DNA of 64,000 bases from Pardosa pseudoannulata (taxonomy: Eukaryota; Arthropoda; Arachnida; Araneae; Lycosidae). Under the pieces are notes generated by a model, which saw only the letters and a list, made by a program, of their open reading frames with translations, made no database searches and was not told where the DNA came from. A program made the position numbers and the translations under genes. Below, piece by piece: positions 1 to 11,900 of the stretch. The stretch lies in assembly GCA_032207245.1 (NCBI GenBank), contig CM063509.1:10828314-10892313 (forward strand), given 5' to 3'. Every line of letters begins with the position of its first letter. Positions within the stretch are counted from its first letter, which is position 1.

Positions 1-102
1 TTATTTTGTTTATAAAAAAATTAATTTCATTTAACAAGTTTTCTCTTTCTATTACTTTAGAAAACTTCTTAACCGTACATATTTATGTTTATATATACAA
101 AT

Positions 103-156
<54 letters not shown>

Positions 157-313
157 ATATATGTATACACATACATACGCATAAATAATGCTTATTGCCT
201 GATTTTCCGTTTAAGAAGTTTTAATTAGTTAGGCCCTTGGAAAACTTCTTAAGCAGGTTTCACTGTATTTCTTAAAATTTGCAGTATGTATTCCCTAAAG
301 ACTGTTGAAGAAA

Positions 314-360
<47 letters not shown>

Positions 361-948
361 GTTCTAAAATTTGACCAACAATTTCACATGGTTGTTAGTA
401 GACATACAGAAGAACAAAAGTTGGAATGGAACATGAGGTTGCAAACCAAAACAAAAAAAGGAAAATTGCAAAAAACGGTTGCAGATTTCGATGCTATGCT
501 GGAATGAGAAAAAGTACAAAAATAACTACAAAAGATATATTTGATTAATTACTACAAGAATTGTTAAAAGGGGCATCTGCAGTCTACAATGATGTAAAAT
601 GATTCCTGAATGTGTTCAAAGATACCATGTATACTTTTGATGCCTGTGACAGCATTAACAATCCACACTTTGATATCCTTCAGTCTGTTCTGAGATATCT
701 CTTAAATGAGTGATTAATGTTCACCCCATTAGAAAACAGGTAACTCCAAGACTAAGTTAAAAGTAAAAAGGCAATTTATTAATATGCACTAAAAAGATTA
801 ACAGACCATTGGGAAACATCCCTTAATATTTAAAAATCTAAACATAATCAAATAAATAAAAACAATAAAAGGTTCAGCAGTACATAACACATGTACTACT
901 TTTGCACTTTCATTAGTGCCTTATATTTACATAATATATGCTAGAAAC
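1..948. other. AT-rich flank with (TA)n microsatellites
   Basis: Holds TA/TG microsatellite tracts at about 103-160 and 317-356 and otherwise AT-rich sequence. A broken reading at about 630-705 (FDACDSINNPHFDILQSVL) looks like decayed coding debris but I cannot name it. No upstream TUT1 exon is recognisable. Confidence 0.5.
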
Positions 949-1599
949 CAGGGCCATAACTAGGTCCTTTAGCACCAGTGGCAAAAAACTGGTCTGTGCC
1001 CCTACCACCAAATATAGTGAGAAAATATATAAACATGTTATTTTCTACATCATATATTCAGAATGAACTCACAAAATATTTTGTTAATTCTTAAAATGTT
1101 CCTTGAAAATTAATTTTTAATTTATTCTTCTATTTTTGCCAAATTAATACTGAAAAATACTTTTGAACACTCTGCAGGTATTATTTTCCTGATAAACTGG
1201 ATAGTTTATTGAGAGGAATATCTTTTATTTAGACGTTGAATTTTCCTAAAAAATGTTGGCAAAGTTTTAAAGTTAAATTTAGTTTTAATAAAATTAATAA
1301 ATTTAAAACGAAAACTTGGTTTTATATTAAGGCATATTATAATAGTTTGGTAAACATTTTTAAGAATCTATAACAAGTTTAGTCTATGGAAGCATTTTAA
1401 AAAGTAAGAAAATTCATAAAAAAATAATTTCTAAACACATTGGATTTTATAATGAAAAAAATTATTCTTCAACTGTCCCTTATTTTTAATCGAGGTGGAT
1501 CTTCCTCTTTCAGACCCCATTTTCCTCACGAATAGCGGCCTTTATGACTGATGCACCCATGACAAATGCCACCTTTGCCATGCCCTAGTTACGTCCCTG
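949..1599. mobile_element. hAT-like non-autonomous element (MITE)
   Basis: 651 bp bounded by near-perfect 16 bp inverted repeats (CAGGGCCATAACTAGG on the left, complement of CAGGGACGTAACTAGG on the right). The flanks ctagaaac (941-948) and atagaaac (1600-1607) form an 8 bp target duplication with one mismatch, as expected for hAT. No coding capacity is visible. A fragment resembling its left end occurs near 5559-5590. Confidence 0.75.
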
Positions 1600-2048
1600 A
1601 TAGAAACAATATCAATATACACAGGAACAAAATACAAAGATTTAAAAAATGGAGTTGTGGTATCATTCTTATAAATTCACATCATTTTTAGATATATAAG
1701 TAACTCATTTCTGAAATCTAGGGAACTGGAAATATCCAGATTTCCAACAGAAACACTAATGCATTTAGTGATCAACAGACATTGACCTTTCATCTCTTCT
1801 GCACTTAGAGTTTGCACACATTTTTTGAAGTATTCACCCATTTAACACAGTTTGTACCCATATGTTCCATTACAAATTTTGTTCCTCTTGATGTCTAGTA
1901 AGAATCCTCCAAATTTATCAGTCAAATTTGGTATGTATGCATACTCACTCATGTGGATTAAAAAATATATATACATCATATCAACATTTAATTTGTGAAA
2001 CTGACCAGGTTGTAGCATTACTCACTGATGTTGAAAACATAGGCTATA
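1600..2048. other. Non-coding, no feature seen
   Basis: AT-rich sequence between two MITEs; no open frame, splice signals in a meaningful context, or repeat termini were recognised. Confidence 0.4.
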
Positions 2049-2633
2049 CAGTAGAATCTCTTTTTAACGACCCCACGATACAACTACTTCGTTAGAATGA
2101 CTATCTTTAAAAGTCCCAATTATTTTACCATAGGAATAATGTTAATTTTGAATCAATACAACGACCCCAAGCGTATTAATTTTTGTTAGAGCAACTGCCA
2201 ATTTTAGTTCGCAGAACTCATGAGCAAGTAGGCTATTTCAAAATTATTTTACTGTGGTGCAACTTCAATTCGATTCTGATGACGGAGAAGAAATCGTCCA
2301 AGTTTTTGAAAAAGTGAATGAAAAAGAACTCTTCAATGCAATCAATGCCTTGCGTCAATATTTTGAAGTACAATTTAATTCTGAAGATTTCCTTCAAAAA
2401 TCTAAAGGATATGGAATCAGTGATAATGAAAAATTCCCAAATGAGCTTGAAACAGGCGTCAATCAAAGACTTTTTTTCAAAAATTCAGTAATGGAGATGC
2501 AAATAAATAGAAGTGTTCTCTAGGTATGTTGCATAATTTCTTTGCTCAATTTTTAAAATTATTTTTTCAATTCGTTACAACGACCATTTGATGTTGGTCC
2601 CACAGGCAGTCGTTATACCGAGGTTCTGCACTG
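2049..2633 (+). mobile_element. Tigger/pogo-like deletion derivative, copy 1
   Basis: 585 bp, inverted termini CAGTAGAATCTCTTTTTAAC / complementary end ...GGTTCTGCACTG, flanked by TA on both sides. The frame 2254-2523 encodes the C-terminal part of a pogo-type transposase tail (EEIVQVFEKVNEKELFNAIN, FLQKSKGYGI) and shares sequence with the copy at 58460-59233. No DDE catalytic core is present, so it is non-autonomous. Confidence 0.78.
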
Positions 2634-2909
2634 TATAAATTTTATGCTGTTATTAGAAGATTTATGCATGTTGGGGATAGAGTGCTTAAAAAATGAAGAT
2701 AAAAATATGTAAAAGGGGTAAACTGTGTAAAAAAAAAAAAAAAAAAGAATCATTTTATTATACATTCAAATATTTTTTTATGCATTCCTATAACCAAAAG
2801 TCACTGGAAATGTAAAATAGTCCTATGAATCAACTAAGTAAACTGTTTTATGGCTTAATAAAAATTGTGTTTTTAAATGTGTGTTTTTCATCTTAATCTT
2901 TATTTCTAG

Positions 2910-3148
2910 GAATATCTGAGAGATATCAAGGAAGTTCCTACTTTAGATTCTGTAATCAAAGGTGAAACATCAACTGATACAATAGCACATCTTCCACCTA
3001 GATTTTTATTACGTTTTGTACGAAGAATTTTACGTAAACACTGTCCTGACATTAAAGAACCAATCTTACTTATTAAAGCTAGATGTCCTTTACTCAGATT
3101 TTATAATACTAAATATGATTTGTTTTGTGATTTCTCCTGTGAAAATTA
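2910..3148 (+). CDS. TUT1: TUT1-like exon: end of catalytic palm
   Basis: Acceptor tatttctag before 2910 and donor gtaagt after 3148. The reading frame starts in phase 0 (EYLRDIKEVP) and ends with two bases of a Tyr codon completed by the next exon. It encodes PILLIKARCPLLRF, the strand leading to the third catalytic aspartate in CDFSCEN. The preceding exon is not recognisable in positions 1-2909. Confidence 0.85.
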
Positions 3149-4535
3149 GTAAGTATTTATTTATTTTCACCAGTCTTTCTTATATTAATAATTCATTTTT
3201 TAACCCTTTTCAACAATTACAATTTAAAAAATATTTCCTAAAATGTTAGAATACATTATTTTAAACATGTTAAAAATAGTTTAAATTAAAACATAAAAAT
3301 AAAAATTTATGGGAAAAAGTGTTTTTCTTTTTGTTTATTTCATTTAAAACATTACATATTTCTCAAAAATTTTTAAATTACTTTGCATAAAAATTATCTT
3401 AGCATAAATAATTTGAAACTGTCAAAGAAATAAACTTCTAGTACCTCCATATGTATAAATTTTTTAACTTAAAATAAATTGAAAATTCATTTCAGTAATA
3501 ATCCTGTTTATCATATCTAATGATAAATGAAACTTAAATGTAAAAGCCAAATTTAATATTGCCTTTTGGCACAGGTTCTACAAGCCAATTGTGTTAATTG
3601 CTGGATGGCAGCATATCAACTATCCGTAAAACCATCTTTCTAAAGCTCACTGGGAAAATTACATAAATACTTGGGTATGTTGTATATTTCCAAGATAGTA
3701 AAACAAAGGGTTAACAGTTAATATTTTTAATACTAAGCATTAGATCTTGTTAAAAATATATACATTTTTACTATTACAATAGAAAGCCTGAATTCTAGAC
3801 AGCTGAAATTCGGAATGGCCCCAAATCAAGACATTTTCCTAACTGTCAGCATTTTTTAAAAATCAATTATAATTTTTTTTAATCTTTTTTAAGGTCAGAT
3901 TTTATTATTATTTATTTTTATCTACTCATAATATTTGTTAATTATAGAAATTTTATACATTGTAATTTGCAGTTTTTAGAACCAAATCGACTACCCTTGT
4001 TCTCTCTTAACAGTTTCTCAAGGCAAAGCTTTTCATACTTAGTTTTTGTTTCTGCATCCAAATAAGTTGTATAAATAGAAGCAAAGCAAAAGAAGAAAAA
4101 TAAAAACAGGGTTCCCACGGTCCTTAAAAGTCTTTAATTTTAGCTTTCATTTTTAAAAGCCCTTAAAACTCCTTAATTTTTGTCAAAGGTCCTTAAAAAC
4201 TCCTTAATTTTTAAATTGGAATGTGATCCACCGTCATCACATAATTTTCTATCAGTTTTCTTATGAGACAGTTTTTTTTAGTTACTTATTATTTGACCAA
4301 TAAATAATCTTTCTCATACTGAAAAAGTATAAAGTCAACTGCCCTTTCCTAATAGCTAACAGTCATGCAATTTTAATTAAACGAAGCATGAAGATTGGGG
4401 GCAGGTTGTAGATATTTCAGTTACTTATGGAAGTTTAATTTTTCTTGCATTGAATGTAATAGAAAAATTTAAAACTTTCTTCTTTCCCAGGGAACATCGG
4501 GTATAATCAGCTAGTATATGCATGCATACATACAT

Positions 4536-4593
<58 letters not shown>

Positions 4594-5875
4594 CATTTTT
4601 AAACGCTCAGAAAGTACTGTTTATAATGTTGTTTTTATTCACAATTTATTTCTAGTTTGATCACTCAAAAAACTTTAGGTGTACATTTTTCAAAATTAGA
4701 TTTTGTCAAATAGATTTATCGTATATTAATTTTTAGGCATTTTTAAAAACTTAATTCTAAAATATTGTAGGGCATTTATTGAACATGCCTTGTCTGGATC
4801 ATAATTATTTAAATAGGTTCTTCAGGAAATAGAGTTTATGTCGTTATGCCATGTATTTCAAGTAGGTCCTTATAAAATGTTACTTTGGTCCTTAGAAACT
4901 CCTTAATTTTTGTTCTAGAAAAACAGTGGGAACCCTGAAAAACAGGTTGGTCACAGAAGACATTCATGTGTGTGTTTATAGGAGGCAACTAGTTGAGAAA
5001 CTAATTACAATTGATTGCAAATCTGAATCCAAAATGAAGATCTCACATCTTCATTCTCTTTCATAGGATGGCAAAGTTGATACATATCTGCTTAGTGCTG
5101 CAAATGAATTTCAGATTAGCATATGTACAAATTCACAAAATAGAGGGGATGTAGGAAGGTGTTAATGTTATTTTTTTTTTCAGTCCCCCCCCCCAAAAAA
5201 AAGAAAGGTCCAAAATCTAGTAAAGTGTGAAATTTGGAATTACCAAAGTCAAGATGATTCTAGATTAAGGTTCTGTGCTAAATTTATGTAATATAAATAT
5301 GTAATTCATATTTTGATAATATGGAAACTGTTTTTAAATATGAGTTAAATGAATAGCAATTTAAATGTTTGTCAAAAATTCGTTTTTTATCTAAAAGTGT
5401 CTTTAAGGAGAATTCTTTAAACATCTTGTTCTGAAAACTTTTAAAGGATCATATTTAAGGACTTTTTAAATGATTCTTAAATAGTAAAGCTTAAAAAACA
5501 TTTTAAAGATTTAAATTTGTAGCTATTCTGAATTTAAACATTTGTAATGTACACTAGAAACAGGGCCATACAGCTGGCATACCTAGTACCCTCAAATTTT
5601 AAGGTTCCAAAATTCTACATAACTCATAAATTTTAAAATATGTAGATAAAAATAAATACTTTTATATTCAAGGTTTTATCACATTATAAGTTCTGTATAT
5701 TTCTAAATTGTCTACTAGGGCCATGTAGAGTTATAATTGGTCAGGTCCCTTCTCTGAGAGTGTAAACTGTAACCCCAGTGGTCAATTTAGGTTAGGGGTT
5801 AAAAAGGGGAATGCAAAATGACGTGGGAATTTTTAGCCCTTGATTTAAGTTTTGAAACCCCCTGAGAATCTTTCT

Positions 5876-5912
<37 letters not shown>

Positions 5913-8900
5913 ATCCCACCCTAAGATCATTATATTGTAGTGCAATTTAATACAATATTTCACCCAACAATCTATTGTTATTGAACTCTCACTAAGGCAG
6001 GTGCTGGTTACATTACATTTAAATCTGAATCCAGATATATAGTCAGGTTTAAAATATAATTTTTATAGATCAGAATTTATGTTCAATAAATGTAAAATTT
6101 ACAGTTTTGGCTGTATGTTGTCACTTTACATATAAATAGGTTATGAAAGTCACAGTTAATATTAGCTGGAGTAGAGGGCTCAAAATTATCAAGAGGAGGT
6201 CCTGATTAGAAGATAAAAGTTTTAAATAATAATAAAAGGCATCTATTTTTCAGGAAAAAGGCAAATGTGTCAGAAAAAACAATCACTTGCATTTTTTCCT
6301 CCTCTCCATAACAGTTTTTTAAAAGGAATAAAAGGCCTACACACCTAAAATTACAAGATGATATATTTCTATTTTTTTTTTATGGAACTTATTTTAAAAC
6401 TATAAGGAAATTAAAAATATGATTGGCATAGCTTTTTTTAATATTGTAATAATCAAATTTAAATCACAAAAATACTTAGATTTTAATGAATTTAAAAATA
6501 AAATTATTTTATTTTAATGATATCGAAATAAAAAGAATTTCTTTTAAAATTTGGAATTAGAGATTAATCCCCTCAGAAATAGGCCTCTGGAATCAGACCA
6601 ACTTTAAAGGTGTAATTATTTTTTTTTACAAATTATTTTTATTAAAACTATTAATTATTAAATGGTTAACTATTTTTAGTTTATGAAACTATAGAGAGAG
6701 AAGCTGTGAACACCCCCCCCTCTGGATAAGCAGATTTGTATTATTATGAGTTGTAATGAGAAATTTTATTTTACAGTGCCTCTTTACGCAACACAAAAGT
6801 TATACGTCTCCTTTGTCACCTTGATGAAAGGTTTATGCATCTCACAAAGTTTATTCGATATTGGGGAAAATATGGAGGATTTGTTGGTGATCTTGATATG
6901 TTTAATAGTTATGCTTTCTCACTCCTTATTGTGCATTTTTTGCAATGCAGAGACCCACCAATATTGCCACCTATTCAAGAAGTGCTTCAAAAATCAGGTA
7001 AATTTTTCTCTTTTTTACTAAATTTATATATGATACTCAGAGGGATGGGGTACAACTGATATGCACAAAAGGTTGTTTGTTCTTTATGGGTATATTGTAA
7101 CGTCACAGGATTCTCGGGTAGCGTGTGGGTGTTGAAGTGGTTATGACGCGACATACAGCTTAGAAATAATAACAACGTTTATTCTTGATTAAAACAGAGT
7201 ATGTACTTATTTTTCAAAGGGAAATCACAGGGTTCAGTCAGCTGGTGCAGACCTAAAAGTCCCAGGTTAAAGGCGAACATAAAAAAACAATCTTTGGACA
7301 GGTGCCGACAGATACCGTTGTACAGGGGTACAACTGGGTCTCCTTGAGTCCCACACAAAGCTGGAGAAAAGCTCTCTCTCAAAAACTGCCACAAGTAGAA
7401 TCTTTGTTTGTTCTCTCGTCCTGTGGACTCCCTGTCGAAAAACTCGGGCTGCCTGACGTCGCCTTTTGCCTCTTCCCATTGGCTTTTTTTCCCATGTTGC
7501 TGTCCTGGTAGCTTCTGATTGGCTCCTTCAGTGGCACCTCACTGTCTGACATTTCGTTCTGTCCTTCCGATTCACCTTGGACATCTCAAGGCGTGGTTGA
7601 AGTGACAACCCTTTGTAGTGTAGTGTCAAAAACCCTGCCAGAGTGTCATCCTGTCCTGGGCTTTAACAAAACCCCTTTGTGAAGCCAATGGGATGTAGTA
7701 GCATCACAATATAAGTTCTTATAATTTTACCAGGTTTGGCATAGATAAGATTGATCAAATGATCTGATTGTACACTATGCAAACAGCTTTTAGAAGATAA
7801 GTTTTTTTTAAGACAGCATTCTAGATATTTCAACTGTAAATTCTAGGATTTTATTTAACATGCATTACTTTATGTAAATTTCTTACAGATCCTTTATTTT
7901 GAACCTTGTCAACAAGTTTAGATTGCCATGTTGTTCAATAAGAAAACTTTCTGCATGTCTTTCGAACCGTTCTGAAACTATAAGTAATAAACACTGTCAA
8001 TAGCTTTCTACTGAAAGCAAAAGAAAGTTGTTCATCATGCTTTCAGCATATTTGGGGAAAATATCAAGGAATATATGTTAAGAACTTGTGTAAACCAAAC
8101 ATTATTGTGTACAATGGTACATACCATACATTTTTGTGAATAAGCTGAGAATTTTTAGGACTTTTTATTGACTTGAAGTGGGGGATTGGCTTATATATGC
8201 AACCAAAGAACAGATATAATATATGCCCTTCTTGGTAATTTTTTTTTCTTTTTTTTGTGGCAACAAAGAGTTACCAATAATTAAAGTTTTTTAAAAGCAA
8301 AAAATAATGGAAAAATATACAAAGGTGAAAAATAAATGACATTAGCAAAATATTTAAAAATGAAAAAAAAAAAAAAAGTAAATAAAAAAAATAAATCTAA
8401 AACAACTTTAAATTGTGTTATAATTTTGCAAAAATAGCAATACTACATTTGTAGTAGATTGCCTAATCTTCTTAAAAAAAATACATTCTTTGCAAGCCAA
8501 AAACAATTGATAAAATACCAAAAGTACTATTTTTTAATTTTATTTAGTTTAAATCTATGGGAAAATGCTACCTTCAGATAGAGTTACCAGATTTTAAACT
8601 ATAGTCATTGGTGTCTAAGTAAAATTATTGTGTACATGGTCTAGTACTGCAATTCTTCAAAATGGGTGCTACAGCAGTAATTTAGTAAACTCAATATAAA
8701 ATTGTGAAATTAATAAAAATAGCATGAAGTTACTTTAAAATTTGTTACTTTTCCTTGCCACTGTCAAAATGTACTAAAAGATGTCCTTGAGGTGTGATCA
8801 ATCTTCTACCTTTGTGGTACTTTAAATAATGCTGCTTCAGATAAAATTTGAGAAGCATTTATATAGCATTTTAATTTACAGCAATTTGATTGGAAAATAT

Positions 8901-11900
8901 TTCTCCTGTTTGATGACATTTTTAGCTTCTTAGCTCCATATTTAAACGTTACAGAAACTTTTATTTTCATTTCAACTTATATACAGGTTTTGAATTGCAG
9001 ATAAATTTTTGATAAAAATCGTAATTGTGCTTACACACAGATGGGCTTATATTTAGAAATATATAGTACTAATTTTATATCATTTTTCCTGAAAAATAAA
9101 GGTATGCTTTATTATGTAATAAGAGAAATTTAGAATTGAAAATACTATATTCATTTTAAAATGCTATTAAATGACATATTTTAAATTTTTATAATAATAC
9201 TTGTGTTGAAAATAAAATATTTACTATCAGTTTTCTATTGCGGTCAAAATTACCGCAGCTGTTTTTCTAGGTAGGTTAAAACATCCCTTATTCTAGTTAT
9301 AACAGCTTGCATTAACAGGCAATTTTCATAAGATATGAAATTTTTTATTTTTAGCTATTTAAAATTTTTATTTATTCTTGAACCTCTTCTAAAGAATTTT
9401 TATTTAAAAAAATACTGTATATCATTTACATAAACGTTTCTATTCTAAATAAAATATCTAATTTTGGTACAATTCCTACTGTCCCAAACCAATTAAGCCA
9501 TAACTTATTAACTGGAATTGGGCTAGAGAATTTAAAGAAAATTCTAAATAAAGGTTTACTATAATATGAAATTCTTGTTTAATTTATTAACTTTTGACAA
9601 AATGTAAAACGATATCTGTGAAACACGTAATTCATAAATAGATGAGAATAAAAATAGATTTGTACTATAACTATAAAATGATTAAAAAAAGGTAGTTTAA
9701 AAGTATTTTTTAAACCATATTCTTCAAAAAATGGTTTTTTAAACATCACATTTATAAATAAATATTTATTTAGATTCATGCTATGATATAAAAATACATA
9801 ACCAAAATTTATTTTCATTAAATAGTTCTGCATGTGAGTTTTTACTAATTATAAGTTAAATATAATGGAGATAGTTCTTACCAAATAAGCTATTTTTATT
9901 TTAGAATATTTGAGACTTGGAGATGTAAATGACGATGACCTTTTACTGAGGGAGGTGAAGAAATTTCAGTCTTCAGAAAATACTGAAAGCTTAGGTATTA
10001 AAGTAACATTTGTTAATATTAATTTTTTTTATTGAATATGCTTATCATTTCATATTATTATATATTTTTTCATACCATGTAATATGCAGTGCAAAATACT
10101 GCCCCATAAAGAAACTTGGCCAATGAGATCAGTGTACGAATGGTCAGAGCACGAGATTCAGACCCAAAGTTTGTGGGTTCGATACACGCCATGGCGGTGA
10201 ATCCAAAGTATGGATTTTTACTTTTAAAATGTTATTTATTGTTGCCTTATGTTCTCTAACATTCTAGATCTTTCTTTATTATGTAAATTAGTTATTTCTC
10301 AAATATTCTGTTTGGGTATAAAAGCTGATACCCTCTAGTTGTAGGCAACTTCTCGATCTTGCAAGGTTGCTAATTGCTACTTAGCTTCAATAAATTCGTC
10401 TGTTAGGTTAAACGGTGTGTTCATTCGAATCTTTGTGACAATGCTGTAACAGGTAAACCAGTGATAGAAACATTTTTTTTTTTAAGTGTGCCAAATAAAA
10501 GTTTTACGAAAATAAAAGAAAAATTAGACAGGCTTTAGTTATTTATTATAAATTTCAAACTAAAAGAAATAGTATACTCTAAAAATTTTTATGCTAATGG
10601 GATAAGACAGCATTTCCAAAAGTTTGCCAACTTTCAGTTGGACAGTCTGTTCTCATGTGTTCCTGAAGATTTCTGTTATGCAAAGGGGACAAGCATAGCA
10701 CTTGTGTTGTTCTTAATATAAGTATAAAAGCAGTAAATTTAGATTTTTTCAAAATTTTGTTTTTAATTTTTTAATGTTTTAAATGTAAAGAAAATAAGTA
10801 TATTTGTATAATATAATGCATATTTACTATAACTTTTTTTTTGGCAAAAATGAGTTCTCCTTAAGGAATCTGTCTATATTGAAAACGTCATTTTTTGCCA
10901 AAAATCATAATTTTTTTTATTTCTCTATTGTAAAATTTCAACTTTTAGTTGTGAATTTAAAGCCTTTTAAAGAGCCTTTTTTGGACAAAACTTTTTAAAT
11001 TTTCATGAAGATTAGTTTAAACATTTTTCTAGTATTTTTAATAATTAGCAACCTCGCAATTAGAAAGTTTTAAAGCAAGAAAGTGTGGGGAATTTTAAAC
11101 ATGTATTTTAATTTTTTAACAGTTAAAGTTGCTTTCATAAACTTCAAATGGGTTTTTCTCAGAACGGTATTTTTAATAAAATGTTGAAACTTGAAATGTG
11201 ATTTCTCAAAAAGTTCTTAAAATATTTTGTAAAAAATTATTATGAATGCTTTTATAGTATTTACTAGTAAATGACCTAAAAGCTTTAAATTTGGATTATT
11301 TTTAATGATGTTACACTCATAGTTAGATATAAAGGTAATGAAAAATCGTTAAAAATTCAGTGTGTATGATTTGAAGGACCAAAATTTTTTACCAAATGTA
11401 AATTAAGCAAAGATTTTAGGTGATTCATTAGTCCAGTGTGTAAGAAATGTGTTATGTCAAAAAATATTGAAATAATTTAAATTATTAAAAAATTAGACCT
11501 TTTGAAAAAACTCGACTTTGTTACTAAATTTTCTATTCATTTATTAGAAATGTTATAAAAACTTCTTCAGGAATAAATTTTTTAAGTGTAATTCTCTCTG
11601 ATAATATAAAAAATAAATCTAAAAATGTAAAAACATGAACTAGTTTCTACGTTTTAAGAAAAAAAGTTCTCCGAACATAGGCAGATACCTTAAATTGCCT
11701 TCATTTTAAAGTCTCCTTAAATAAAGGCCTATAAAGTGCTTAATTGTCACATTCTTCATTAATTTTTGAACAAATTAATTAGTTTTGTAACAGCTACCAA
11801 ATTTGAAATATAAACCGAGAAAAGTGGGATTTCCAAAAAAGTTTTCTATTTCAGCAACACAAATTATTTTGAAACTTTTCAAAGGAGAGAAATGCTGAAT

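Larger units (their letters stand above)
3149..6776 (+). other. TUT1 intron; contents outline
   Basis: Intron of 3.6 kb. It contains the CAGGGTTCCCAC element (4107-4937), homopolymer tracts near 5170-5205, a 5702-5885 repeat shared with 51675-51858, and a (TA)n tract at 5879-5909. Nothing else was recognised in 3149-4106, 4938-5701 or 5910-6776. Confidence 0.5.

Noticed and set aside
6..188. Open frame encoding a Tyr/Ile/His-rich peptide
   Set aside because: It is the translation of a TA/CA microsatellite and has no protein-like features.
7179..7511. Overlapping frames on both strands at 7179-7511
   Set aside because: They fall inside a solo LTR that is locally GC-rich, which lengthens chance frames; no protein similarity is evident.
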